NCBI GenBank assembly: GCA_028710415.1
Contig: JAQTUE010000037.1
Span: 1-41,452, forward strand
Length of the DNA stretch: 41,452 bases
Reading direction: 5' to 3'
Source: Paludibacter sp.
GTDB lineage: Bacteria > Bacteroidota > Bacteroidia > Bacteroidales > Paludibacteraceae
Under the pieces are notes generated by a model, which searched no databases, was not told the DNA's origin, and was given only the letters and a program-made list of their open reading frames with translations. Below are positions 34,029 through 41,452 of this stretch, one piece after another. Each line of letters opens with the position of its first letter. Positions within the stretch are counted from its first letter, which is position 1. The position numbers and the translations under genes are program-made.

Positions 34029-34075
34029 GAGTTTGAAGTTTTTTATTGAAAAACAATCTACATTTGTATTTGTTC

Positions 34076-34083
34076 CAAAAATA
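34076..34083 (-). promoter_or_regulatory. Likely -7 box of the aldo/keto reductase gene
   Basis: TATTTTTG on the minus strand fits TAnnTTTG and gives a leader of about 40 bases. Confidence 0.4.
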
Positions 34084-34108
34084 GTACTCTTTTAATTCAG
34101 GGTGCTGT

Positions 34109-34143
34109 TAGTGAGGGCTTCACTCGAAGTGAAGCCCTCACTA
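34109..34143. repeat. Perfect 16-bp palindromic hairpin
   Basis: TAGTGAGGGCTTCACT (34109-34124) and its exact reverse complement (34128-34143) enclose CGA. It begins three bases past the stop codon of the beta-barrel-type gene (minus strand). No T-run follows, so it is either an atypical terminator or a REP-like repeat. Confidence 0.7.
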
Positions 34144-34145
34144 CA

Positions 34146-35075
34146 TTATAACCCGATAACAAATCCGGTAGATAATGAATTCACGAATGGTGCATTGAAA
34201 GGGAATTTAATCTGATCATAATCCACATCATAGGTGATGGTCCATCCGAAGGTCTTGCTAATCCGGATATCCAGGCCACCCATTATGCAAGCCGTCAGGT
34301 AAAAAGGTCGATAAATATTGACCCCGGCTGCAAACCTTGCATTAATGACGTCAGTATACGTTTGAAATTCAACCTGCAGGGGTATTCTGAATATCATATC
34401 ATCCCGATGACTGGTAATATCCAGGAACTGAATGCCTGTCCTAAAATAAAAATTTCCTTTTACATAGGGATTGCACATGTTTACCATGGCATTTAATTGA
34501 AACACGTCATCGCTTAGGGAAGTCTGTTGATTGAAAATCATTCCACCTGTGATTTCAAGGTTATACGCTTTCCGGAAAGGTAAACCTTCCGGGTTTTGAT
34601 CATCTATGTCCAGTGTGTTTGAAAATCCGTAATTCTGATTGGAGTGAATAAGAACCAATTTTCCTTTAACGGGATATTTATGTACATAATAAGGTATTTC
34701 TTTTAATTCTGACTTTGAATTTTCAAGGTAGTAATGATACCCCTTCAATTCATGCCTGAAATATATCCGTGGTGCTTTCTTTCCGATCCGTTCCAGAAAG
34801 ACTGTGGAACCATCAGGCAGAAGTTTGCTTTCATAGGTTTTACCCTGAATGAACTGAAATCCTTTGATATCATTGGCGGTATACTCCGTGAACAAAGTAT
34901 CACCTTTTAATTGAAAACGGCAGGTAGTACCGATTGCAATGTTATTTTTAAATTCAATGTTGCCATACACCGTATCGTTATCTTGTTTGATAATCATGCC
35001 TGGTATCAATTTCGTTTGTCCTTGCAGTGTTAAAGTGATAAAGCAAAGTGAGAATAGTAAATATTTAATAGTCAT
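34146..35075 (-). CDS. Secreted, probably outer-membrane beta-barrel-type protein
   Basis: The 309 residues begin with a signal peptide (MTIKYLLFSLCFITLTLQG, likely cut before QTKL). An N-terminal segment GMIIKQDNDTVYGNIEFKNN resembles a motif common at the start of Bacteroidetes exported proteins of unknown function. The C-terminal half alternates hydrophobic and polar residues (for example NIYRPFYLTACIMGGLDIRI) as in a small outer-membrane barrel and ends ...STGFVIGL. I cannot name a family with confidence. It stands alone, followed by a perfect hairpin. Confidence 0.65.
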   Translation of the reverse strand: MTIKYLLFSLCFITLTLQGQTKLIPGMIIKQDNDTVYGNIEFKNNIAIGTTCRFQLKGDTLFTEYTANDIKGFQFIQGKTYESKLLPDGSTVFLERIGKKAPRIYFRHELKGYHYYLENSKSELKEIPYYVHKYPVKGKLVLIHSNQNYGFSNTLDIDDQNPEGLPFRKAYNLEITGGMIFNQQTSLSDDVFQLNAMVNMCNPYVKGNFYFRTGIQFLDITSHRDDMIFRIPLQVEFQTYTDVINARFAAGVNIYRPFYLTACIMGGLDIRISKTFGWTITYDVDYDQIKFPFNAPFVNSLSTGFVIGL

Positions 35076-35159
35076 TTGTTTTGATGTTATCAGTTTCTGT
35101 ACGGATATTCGTAATGACTTCCTTTTTTAATGTAAAGCCTTCAGTGAAATGGACTATCT

Positions 35160-36305
35160 TTAGAATCGCTTGCCCACCTTGACAATGGTAGGGATTTTTA
35201 ATATTATGGCTCCTTCGGGACACATTTCCTGGCAACAATAACAGCGTATGCACTTCGAATAATCGTATACGGGTACTTTGGTATGGTCGCCTTCCTGCCA
35301 GTTTATTGCTTTACCTTCTACCGGACAGCTTTGTACACAGGTGCCGCATTGGGTACACTTTTCAGGAATAATGACCGGCTTTGCCACCAGGTGGTTATTT
35401 AAAAAACTTATGACACGGCTCTTTTTTACAGCCTTTACAGGTGAACGTTCTACGTTGAAGTCCTTGCAGATAAAATCCTTCAGGGTATCGCCTGCAATTT
35501 CTATTTCCTCTTCCAGAAAGGTTCCTGCACCTGATTCTGCCCCTTTTAACGTGGTAGGTACAAAGATCGGGTTCAGGTTGATCAGGCGGCTTGCCGTTGC
35601 GTCCAGGGCAACCGGGTCGGTTGAGAATAACAATACATTCATCGCCCGGGCAGTACCTCCCCGTGGACCATTTCCCTCCATGGCAACGATACCATCCATG
35701 ATATACAGCCTTGGTTTCACATAGTTGTTTAAATCCACCAGCATACTTGCAAAGTCGGTTGGATCGGGTAATTTGACATGAAACTCGCCTTTACGCATAC
35801 CCACCACACAACCAAACTGGTTCTTAATACTGCCTGTAAAACGTTCCAGGGCATGTGTCTTTAGTTTCGGCAGGCTGATGACACCATCCGTATCAAGAAT
35901 GCCGTTTGCAATAAAGAATTTCTTGTTTTGCACTCCTTCTTCATAAAATACTTCACGGCCATCCTTGAAATCGGCCAGTTCAATTTTCAGTTCTTCGGCT
36001 ACATCAGCTATGCCCGACTTCCTGGCAGCTGCCAGAGGGGTGCCAAATCCCGGGGAATCACCATAGCTCATGATAGCACCAAAGGAAGCAAACTCTTTGG
36101 CTACTGCCCTGAACACTTCCGGATGGGTATTGACACACTTTTCAGGTACTTCGCCTACCAGCAGGTTTACCTTCAAAACTATTTTCTCTCCGGCTTTTAC
36201 AAAGTTTCCGGCACCGCCAATTAGTTCCAGGCCACGCGATACTGCCTGACTGACTTCATTTGTTTCGTACGAATTGCATTGAACGATAGCTACTTTACTC
36301 TTCAT
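35160..36305 (-). CDS. DUF362 domain protein with C-terminal 4Fe-4S ferredoxin domain
   Basis: The ATG at 36303-36305 (MKSKVAIVQCNSYE) gives 381 residues. The frame remains open to a TTG at 36354-36356, but that codon is part of a -7 box, so the shorter start is preferred. The DUF362 domain shows IVLKVNLLVGEVPEKCVNTHPEVFRAV near residue 43 and SLPKLKTHALERFTGSIKNQFG near residue 145. Two 4Fe-4S motifs follow, CTQCGTCVQSCP near residue 320 and CIRCYCCQEMCPEGAI near residue 350. An electron-transfer role is likely; the partner is unknown. Key segments are given only in part. Confidence 0.85.
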   Translation of the reverse strand: MKSKVAIVQCNSYETNEVSQAVSRGLELIGGAGNFVKAGEKIVLKVNLLVGEVPEKCVNTHPEVFRAVAKEFASFGAIMSYGDSPGFGTPLAAARKSGIADVAEELKIELADFKDGREVFYEEGVQNKKFFIANGILDTDGVISLPKLKTHALERFTGSIKNQFGCVVGMRKGEFHVKLPDPTDFASMLVDLNNYVKPRLYIMDGIVAMEGNGPRGGTARAMNVLLFSTDPVALDATASRLINLNPIFVPTTLKGAESGAGTFLEEEIEIAGDTLKDFICKDFNVERSPVKAVKKSRVISFLNNHLVAKPVIIPEKCTQCGTCVQSCPVEGKAINWQEGDHTKVPVYDYSKCIRCYCCQEMCPEGAIILKIPTIVKVGKRF

Positions 36306-36353
36306 ATAGGATGGATGTCTGGTTGGAAAAGGTACATTCTTATTTAATAAAGA

Positions 36354-36361
36354 CAAAATTA
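36354..36361 (-). promoter_or_regulatory. Likely -7 box of the DUF362 ferredoxin gene
   Basis: TAATTTTG on the minus strand fits TAnnTTTG. It contains the TTG that an uncritical gene call would use as start. Confidence 0.5.
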
Positions 36362-36447
36362 CACAAAAAATAGTATCTGGATTCTATTTTAGAACAATAC
36401 TTATTAACAATCTGATGGAAACTAATAGAACAGGAATCAAAATCTGA

Positions 36448-36903
36448 TTATACCTTTCTTAGCATCTTGGCCGATAGAAAAAGTTCCCTGAGTTCTTCCG
36501 GTAACTGTTCGTCTTGCCATTTGCGTTCTTCCTCAACAGATTTTCCTGCACTTTTTACAGCCTTCAATCCATAGTATCCTGCCCCCAGGGAATGATCCGC
36601 CATATGGGCCGTAGCAACAGTATGGCCAATTGCACGGGCTATTGCAATTTCTGTTGGGTCAGTCGATTCTCGGGCAACTGCGATAGCATCCAGGGAAGCT
36701 TTCCTGGCATCACCCACTGTTGCTTTCCCTTCTGTCCAGTCTTTAGCCACCCGCAAAGCATGAATAAGCCGTTCATCCACCTTTTCACCCAATAGTGGTA
36801 ACAGGTGTTCGACATACAGGCAGGCCAGTTTTATCAGTTGGTAATGCTGTTCCTTTTTCAAGGGTCCACCCCGGTGTTCTGCTATAAACCGTTTGTCGCG
36901 CAT
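36448..36903 (-). CDS. Imm5-like putative immunity-type protein
   Basis: The 151 residues have no signal peptide and are rich in alanine and histidine. The segments RLIHALRVAKDWTEGKATVGDARKAS (in part, residues about 44-69) and ARAIGHTVATAHMADHSLGAGYY near residue 88 follow the helical pattern of the Imm5 family, a group first assigned as immunity proteins of polymorphic toxin systems. No toxin gene is adjacent, so an immunity role here is only an inference. Alone in a genome it may have another, perhaps metal-linked, function. It lies between the DUF362 and oxidoreductase genes on the same strand. Confidence 0.65.
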   Translation of the reverse strand: MRDKRFIAEHRGGPLKKEQHYQLIKLACLYVEHLLPLLGEKVDERLIHALRVAKDWTEGKATVGDARKASLDAIAVARESTDPTEIAIARAIGHTVATAHMADHSLGAGYYGLKAVKSAGKSVEEERKWQDEQLPEELRELFLSAKMLRKV

Positions 36904-36984
36904 GATTGAATCATTTCAATTTAGTTTCCTGAATATAAATAACTCGTTGAATTGAATGTTTTGAAACCAATGTTATCTATTATT

Positions 36985-37956
36985 TCATTCTGCAATAATT
37001 AGAAGTACATTCCCGGTCTTTTGTCCCGTCTCTACATACCAGTATGCTTCCACAAGCTGCTCCAACCCGTATTTCCTGTCAATTATCGGTTTAAAGCTGC
37101 CGTTTTCAACCAGTTCTTTCAGGAAGATCACATCTTTTTTGCACATGGTGGGTATCGGGAACAATAATTTTCTGCCACCGAACAACGGAGTAGTCAGTGC
37201 CAATAGTATATTTACGGAGTGTTTGCCCAGTTCAGTGGATATATAGATCCCTTTTGGGGTTAGTATTTTTTTGCATACAGCAAAGGAGCTTTTACCCACG
37301 GCATCAAATATAAAGTCAAACCGTTGATCTGTTTCTGTAAAGTCTTGCTTCAGGTAGTCGATTACCACATCCGGACCCAGGGATTTAACCAGCTCCACAT
37401 GTTTAGTACCGCATACAGCCGTTACGTTTGCCCCAAAGTATTTCATTAATTGCACTGCCGCTGAACCAATGGCTCCCGTTGCACCATATACCAGCACGTT
37501 TTGCCCCCTTTTCACTTTTGCAGCCCTGATATCGCAAAGTGCATAATGTCCACCTTCGCAGATCGGAGCTGCCTCTTCAAACTTTAAGTTTCGCGGCATG
37601 GTGGCTATGGAACTGTTCTCAGCAATAACCATATATTCGGCATGTGCCCCAAAGGTTTTGTCGTTGTATCCAAACACCCTGTCCCCAACTGTAAATGAGG
37701 TCACATTGCTGCCAATAGCTTCAATGACTCCTGCGAATTCATTTCCAAGAGTCATAAGCCGTGGCCTGATTAATCCGCTAAAGAGCCTGGACACAAAATA
37801 TTCTGCACTTCGGAATCCGCAATCTGTACGGTTTACAGTGCCGGCATAGACTTTAATCAATACCTCATGATCTTTTGGCATTGGTCTTTCAACTTCCATT
37901 ATCTGAACCACTTCAGGCGGTCCATATTTTAAATATATGCTTGCTCTCATTTTCAT
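36985..37956 (-). CDS. Medium-chain dehydrogenase/reductase, quinone-oxidoreductase-like
   Basis: With the ATG at 37954-37956 (MKMRASIYLKYGPPEVV) the protein has 323 residues; a second ATG lies two codons on. The frame extends upstream to a TTG at 38011 that precedes the -7 box and is rejected. The GroES-like domain has LGNEFAGVIEAIGSNVTSFTVGD (in part, near residue 70), and the Rossmann site is VYGATGAIGSAAVQLMKYFGA near residue 153. The structural-zinc cysteines are absent, so it belongs to the zinc-independent NADPH:quinone oxidoreductase-like branch. The substrate is unknown. Confidence 0.85.
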   Translation of the reverse strand: MKMRASIYLKYGPPEVVQIMEVERPMPKDHEVLIKVYAGTVNRTDCGFRSAEYFVSRLFSGLIRPRLMTLGNEFAGVIEAIGSNVTSFTVGDRVFGYNDKTFGAHAEYMVIAENSSIATMPRNLKFEEAAPICEGGHYALCDIRAAKVKRGQNVLVYGATGAIGSAAVQLMKYFGANVTAVCGTKHVELVKSLGPDVVIDYLKQDFTETDQRFDFIFDAVGKSSFAVCKKILTPKGIYISTELGKHSVNILLALTTPLFGGRKLLFPIPTMCKKDVIFLKELVENGSFKPIIDRKYGLEQLVEAYWYVETGQKTGNVLLIIAE

Positions 37957-37991
37957 AATCTTTTGTTTTGAAATTGATGACGATCGGGTTT

Positions 37992-37999
37992 CAAATATA
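37992..37999 (-). promoter_or_regulatory. Likely -7 box of the quinone-oxidoreductase-like gene
   Basis: TATATTTG on the minus strand fits TAnnTTTG, giving a leader of about 30 bases. Confidence 0.45.
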
Positions 38000-38084
38000 T
38001 CTTTAGGACCCAAGATTTATTTTGTCAGGCTTTATTTAACTTAAACTGAAGTTGTATTAGTTTCTGATTTTTTTATTAGTAAGA

Positions 38085-38771
38085 TTAATTATTTTCTATT
38101 TCTTTATTTGATTTATCACCCATGAACCAGGCAGCAATAAAACCTGTAAATGTACCAAATAAAGCTACTCCTGTAATCATTAGAAATGCAGCAATAATTC
38201 TGCCTTCTGTAGTAACCGGATATCTATCACCATATCCCACAGTTGTAATAGTAACGAATGCCCACCATATTGCATCTTCGGCTGTTTTGATATTACTTTC
38301 GGGTACGGTTTCAAATTGCAGTATTGATACTGAACCAAAGATCATCATTAAGAAAGAAACTAATGATACAGTTGCAAAAGTACCTCTAGTACGCGTTTTA
38401 AAGATATGGGATGTCAGGTATCTGATGGAACGGAATGCTCTTAAAACCCTGAATACCCTGACCAGCCGGATTAGCCTTCCAATCCTGAGATATTCAAATG
38501 TCGGGATACTGGAAATAAAATCTATCCAGCCCCATTTCATAAACTTCAATTTTGAAGGTGCTTTGATAAACCGATATGTAAAATCATAAAGAAATATGAC
38601 ACATATTACATCATCAATTAAATAAATCAACCTAGAAACTTCAGGTGCTAACTTAAAAAAGCTATCAATAATAAGCGTAATTAAAACATAAATAGATAAA
38701 ATCAGAATAACTATATCAAAGAATGTTACTTGTTTATTCTCAACTGTATTTATAGGGCTATTTTTTATCAT
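38085..38771 (-). CDS. Voltage-gated-like potassium channel (six-segment)
   Basis: The 228 residues show the Kv-type plan in the inner membrane. Hydrophobic S1-S3 segments span about residues 18-95. An arginine-rich S4 follows (RLIRLVRVFRVLRAFRSIRY near residue 98). The pore loop has the selectivity filter TTVGYGD near residue 175, and S6 comes last. The protein ends soon after S6 (GDKSNKEIENN), with no C-terminal RCK or cyclic-nucleotide domain. It would mediate K+ flow controlled by membrane potential. The gene stands alone with an AT-rich upstream region. Confidence 0.88.
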   Translation of the reverse strand: MIKNSPINTVENKQVTFFDIVILILSIYVLITLIIDSFFKLAPEVSRLIYLIDDVICVIFLYDFTYRFIKAPSKLKFMKWGWIDFISSIPTFEYLRIGRLIRLVRVFRVLRAFRSIRYLTSHIFKTRTRGTFATVSLVSFLMMIFGSVSILQFETVPESNIKTAEDAIWWAFVTITTVGYGDRYPVTTEGRIIAAFLMITGVALFGTFTGFIAAWFMGDKSNKEIENN

Positions 38772-38898
38772 TTTGTTTTTTGAATTTTTACAATTATAAA
38801 TAATTAAATACTGAAAAATTAGTCATTTAAATTATCTGAACCCTAATTATGTTTTCAGATTACTACATAAAACAAACTATTTGATTTCTAAATATATT

Positions 38899-39363
38899 TT
38901 AGTTCAACCATTTTTTTACACCACCATGATGAGAACATGTTCCACGACGGCTCCTGCTAAAGCTGTATGAACCGTCATTACATTGGGCACATGCACCACT
39001 TGGTGCAGAACTACTAAAAGTTGGTGATTGAACAGTTTCATGACTTGAATTTAAATAGTACTTAATTCTACCATGCGCTGAATTGCCATTTGAGTTTAAA
39101 TTATTTGATGTATGATGATTTCTTTTAAGTAAGCTATGATGAATATATCCTATCTTACCATTAAATTCTACTTGTATCCAATTTCCATTTTGTATTATGT
39201 TCTTTAAAATTGAGATTGTTGTTCCTTTGGGAATTACGCATATTGTATTGTGCGATATTTCTGGAGTTGACCTAAAATTAATATTAGTTGTTGTAACTTT
39301 TAATTGTCCAAATGATAATACGGTAACTAGTAATAATTCAATAAAAATGAGTAGCTTCTTCAT
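38899..39363 (-). CDS. Secreted SH3-like protein with C-terminal DUF3761-type domain
   Basis: The 154 residues begin with a signal peptide (MKKLLIFIELLLVTVLSFG). An SH3-like domain follows at about residues 22-80 (NINFRSTPEISHNTI, WIQVEFNGKIGYIHHSLL), usually a cell-wall-binding fold. After a serine- and asparagine-rich linker, the C-terminus CAQCNDGSYSFSRSRRGTC plus SHHGGVKKWLN matches the short DUF3761 pattern. The role is unknown. It is next to another small secreted cysteine-containing protein, and both look like accessory exported products. Confidence 0.75.
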   Translation of the reverse strand: MKKLLIFIELLLVTVLSFGQLKVTTTNINFRSTPEISHNTICVIPKGTTISILKNIIQNGNWIQVEFNGKIGYIHHSLLKRNHHTSNNLNSNGNSAHGRIKYYLNSSHETVQSPTFSSSAPSGACAQCNDGSYSFSRSRRGTCSHHGGVKKWLN

Positions 39364-39525
39364 ATTAATTTAATTTATTTAAACATTAATCATAATAGTA
39401 TTTTTGCCTTGAAATGTAAAGAGGATCTGGAAATAGGATCTTCAACATAATTTGGAACAAGAATATATTTGTTTATTTATACTTTGTTTTTTTGCCAAAT
39501 TAGAGCTTTATTCTAAAAGGCATAA

Positions 39526-39741
39526 TTATTTACAATTACAAATAGAACGGTCAATGTAAGTTTTGCTGTTATTACTATTATAATAATAACCACCTTTAGG
39601 CCTAGTCCAAAGTTGATGTCCGTTATATAAACCGCAAGTATAATCTGAAGTATTGCTTGTAGTAATGTCATTTCCAGTACTGCATGATGAAAACGAAACA
39701 ATTAAAACAATATAAACGGCAAACAGTATTTTTTTTATCAT
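39526..39741 (-). CDS. Small lipoprotein with a C-terminal YYxNSN...DRSxCxC motif
   Basis: The 71 residues begin with the lipoprotein signal MIKKILFAVYIVLIVSFSSC (cysteine 20). The mature part has TCGLYNGHQLWTRPKGGYYY followed by NSNNSKTYIDRSICNC, a short module that I recall from other small exported proteins where it reads GPRGGxYYxNxxGxKxYVDR. It resembles the PBCV basic adaptor pattern, but the match is loose here. A -7-like box lies about 35 bases upstream. An overlapping 62-codon frame (39513-39701) is a shadow. Confidence 0.65.
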   Translation of the reverse strand: MIKKILFAVYIVLIVSFSSCSTGNDITTSNTSDYTCGLYNGHQLWTRPKGGYYYNSNNSKTYIDRSICNCK

Positions 39742-39775
39742 AGTAAATAACTTAATTTTTTATATAAATTTTCCC

Positions 39776-39783
39776 CAAAGATA
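39776..39783 (-). promoter_or_regulatory. Likely -7 box of the small lipoprotein gene
   Basis: TATCTTTG on the minus strand fits TAnnTTTG, with a leader of about 30 bases. Confidence 0.45.
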
Positions 39784-39946
39784 AATTCTTTATTTTAATT
39801 TATCATAACTTATAGTGTGTAATATTTTATTTATCTAACGTTAATGTGTGTTTCGGTAATCTTGACTTACTGATCTTGGACATTGTGATGTGATCACCAT
39901 CATGTTGCTGTAACAATACCCCGTACCCAAGTTTCTTATTCAGCTG

Positions 39947-40035
39947 CCTTATAGATATCTTAACCTTATAATGATATAAGGTATCTATAAGGGAACTATG
40001 AGCAAACTATAAGGGAACTAAGAGGGAACGTAATC
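39947..40035. repeat. 11-bp-period repeat element (element B)
   Basis: Five successive 11-mers fill 39981-40035: GTATCTATAAG, GGAACTATGAG, CAAACTATAAG, GGAACTAAGAG, GGAACGTAATC. The segment 39947-39962 pairs with 39977-39992 at 15 of 16 positions, forming a hairpin that runs into the array. Outer ATCACCATCATG and CATCATGGT-type sequences give partial symmetry around it, spanning about 39880-40060. Element A at 23910-24098 has the same period and similar ATCACCANNATG flanks, although the unit sequences differ. Confidence 0.75.
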
Positions 40036-40166
40036 ATCATGGTAATGTGATGATGAAAGCCTGCAAGCGAAATTCTATTGAAAAATTATTACCGTTTTGT
40101 GATTTTTTTTTAATTATACTCAGTTGGTTGGAAGTAATGTAACAGGAGTGAGGCATACAAACAACA

Positions 40167-40192
40167 AACTCCTTAGGAATGAGAAGGAGTTT
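40167..40192. terminator. Possible terminator after the outer-membrane barrel gene
   Basis: AAACTCCTT and AAGGAGTTT form a perfect 9-bp stem around a short loop, about 50 bases past the stop codon (minus strand). The following minus-strand sequence is GTTGTTTG, so the T-run is weak. Confidence 0.45.
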
Positions 40193-40240
40193 TAAATAAA
40201 GTTTGTTTAAAATTGAAAGACTGATATTGCCTGAATTGCT

Positions 40241-40966
40241 TTATTTGTTGTCACACCGGCATTTAGTGCTGGTAATAGCTTCTGAAATAACATAAATCAG
40301 GCTCAGGATATGCTGGCCATAGACATCATTGCCCGGTTTGCTGTAAGGATGGGAAGGAGTATTAAAATACCGGTTAATTACACTTCCACTAATGTTCTGG
40401 TCGTGCACATCACTATTCGTTATGTTGTACAGGTATTGGTACTGCAAGGAGAATGAACGGTTGTAGTGATAGGTAAGCCCGGCACCAACCGGAAAGATAT
40501 AATCTGTTCCGGCAGCAATAATGGTCGGATATAAGGACGGGTCGGATTTTGAATTATCCAGTGCCGGATTAATACTATACAGGGCTAATCCTGCACCTAT
40601 GGAAAGAAACGGGGAAAATTTCGAATCAACATCCATAAAATAACCATTGGCAAATTTATAATGCAGGAACAGGGATGCATCATATTTCAATCCCCGGAAC
40701 CAGGCAATATCAGACTCTTTATACCCGTATTTTCCGTAGCTTCCCTGGATGCCCAGGTCGAAAGAAGGGGTAATGTATTTGTATAACGATACCCCGACAG
40801 CATCACTCCAGGGCTTGCTGAAGTTTAAAATGCCATTTCCGTAATCACCATTATATTCATTTTTTACAAATCCTAAACTCACCATGAGATCCTTGTGAAA
40901 AGTTTGTGCATTTAAAAATGATACTGCTGAGAATAGGCCCGCAAAAAGAACATATTTTTTTATCAT
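40241..40966 (-). CDS. Outer-membrane beta-barrel protein (OmpA N-terminal barrel-like)
   Basis: The 241 residues begin with a signal peptide (MIKKYVLFAGLFSAVSFLNAQ). The mature part shows amphipathic strands such as GVSLYKYITPSFDLGIQGSYG (in part), ASLFLHYKFANGYFM and GLTYHYNRSFSLQYQYLY, typical of eight-stranded barrels. The segment DVYGQHILSLIYVI near residue 210 is where OmpA-like proteins of this phylum usually pass into a linker and peptidoglycan-binding domain. Here the frame ends 14 residues later with KCRCDNK. Either this is a barrel-only protein or the C-terminal domain has been lost. Confidence 0.75.
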   Translation of the reverse strand: MIKKYVLFAGLFSAVSFLNAQTFHKDLMVSLGFVKNEYNGDYGNGILNFSKPWSDAVGVSLYKYITPSFDLGIQGSYGKYGYKESDIAWFRGLKYDASLFLHYKFANGYFMDVDSKFSPFLSIGAGLALYSINPALDNSKSDPSLYPTIIAAGTDYIFPVGAGLTYHYNRSFSLQYQYLYNITNSDVHDQNISGSVINRYFNTPSHPYSKPGNDVYGQHILSLIYVISEAITSTKCRCDNK

Positions 40967-41452
40967 GAATATATAATTGTTATTGACTATCTGTTCAATT
41001 ATCTGTCGTTAATGGAATGACCTGAAGTATTATACCTTCAAATTATTTTTAATAATAGAACAGTCGAAACAGGAGTATTGATAAATTTAATCAGGATTTA
41101 ACACCATTATTAACCTGGATTTTATTTTATACCGGTATCGATGTGATTTAAATTTAAAGAAAGACCGGTTAGGTACTAATTGATACTTGTATAGCAACCA
41201 ATTGAAGGAACAAAAATAGTATTTCTTTATTAGTTAAAAAACCAAACTATTTATAATAAGAATTAAATAATTAGTGAAAATTCAGGATGTGTTACAATTT
41301 AGGATTGAAAAAATAAGAAAAAAGACTAAGTACATGACAAAAAATTAAAAATATCTATATCTGATTGAAATTCAGAATTTAAAAGTAATGTTGCAATATA
41401 TGTTAGTCCATATTTGAAAAAGCTTTTACCCCTTTTCCCATTGTTGAGTATT
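40967..41452. other. AT-rich right end of the window, no confident gene
   Basis: The stretch upstream of the barrel gene holds TATTTTTG on the minus strand at 41211-41218, a possible -7 box that would imply a leader of about 240 bases. A minus-strand frame is open from the window edge (41451) to a stop at 41326-41328, about 41 codons. It could be the end of a gene lying mostly outside, but its composition is not persuasive. Confidence 0.4.

Larger units (their letters stand above)
39784..40240. other. Noncoding gap with the second 11-bp-period element and a small hairpin
   Basis: No gene is visible. The stretch contains element B (listed separately), flanked by ATCACCATCATG (39893-39904) on the left and ATCATCATGGTAATGTGATGATG (in part, about 40033-40055) on the right, and a small hairpin at 40167-40192. 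The remainder is AT-rich and featureless. Confidence 0.6.

Noticed and set aside
39513..39701. A 62-codon minus-strand frame overlapping the small lipoprotein gene
   Set aside because: The other frame has a clear lipoprotein signal, a promoter box and a recognisable C-terminal module. This one reads as a hydrophobic shadow.
41326..41451. The end of a minus-strand gene entering from the right edge
   Set aside because: The 41-codon open stretch has low-complexity AT-rich composition and no recognisable motif, so it is not listed as a gene.

Overview
This window looks like a chromosomal segment of a Bacteroidetes bacterium, most likely order Bacteroidales. The evidence is the AT-rich intergenic DNA, the lack of Shine-Dalgarno sequences, repeated TAnnTTTG boxes matching the Bacteroidetes -7 promoter element, and the gene families present (BtuG-like surface lipoprotein, B12-type DUF71, LutABC, class II NrdJ, MaeB with a PTA domain, PepT next to GcvT). 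The genus cannot be fixed from the sequence. I saw no tRNA, rRNA, CRISPR array, insertion sequence or phage.

Region 1 (about 400-10800, minus strand) is a cobamide uptake and salvage locus. It starts with a cobalamin riboswitch and then runs btuB (outer-membrane receptor), btuG-like (surface corrinoid-binding beta-propeller), a DUF71 PP-loop ATPase, cobO (adenosyltransferase), cobQ/cbiP (cobyric acid synthase), btuF-like (ABC binding lipoprotein), cobU, cobT and cobS. Together they would capture corrinoids, adenosylate them, amidate the ring and build the nucleotide loop. BtuC, BtuD and CbiB are not in the window. A large octamer repeat with an inverted copy separates cobO from cobQ.

Region 2 (about 11200-23500) is housekeeping: an acidic internally duplicated protein, a lipid A-type acyltransferase, a family 2 glycosyltransferase, the B12-dependent ribonucleotide reductase NrdJ (a consumer of the cofactor made by region 1), RecF, an M15 peptidase lipoprotein, malic enzyme MaeB, GcvT and PepT. 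Strong bidirectional terminators separate the convergent pairs.

Region 3 (23514-29130) opens with 1.1 kb of noncoding DNA carrying an unusual array with an 11-bp period inside an inverted repeat. The L-lactate utilisation operon (lactate permease, lutA, lutB, lutC) follows and ends in a large hairpin.

Region 4 (29159-41452) is more accessory: a divergent AroE paralog, a YgiQ-type radical SAM protein, a TPR protein flanked by two copies of a GC-rich hairpin repeat, an aldo/keto reductase, a secreted beta-barrel-type protein, a DUF362 ferredoxin, an Imm5-like protein, a quinone-oxidoreductase-like enzyme, a voltage-gated-like K+ channel, two small secreted cysteine-containing proteins, a second 11-bp-period element and an outer-membrane barrel.

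The least explained signals are the two 11-bp-period elements (23910-24098 and 39947-40035), the octamer element before cobQ, the paired GC-rich hairpins around the TPR gene, and a perfect 18-bp inverted repeat upstream of the riboswitch. All function assignments are by motif recognition; no searches were run.
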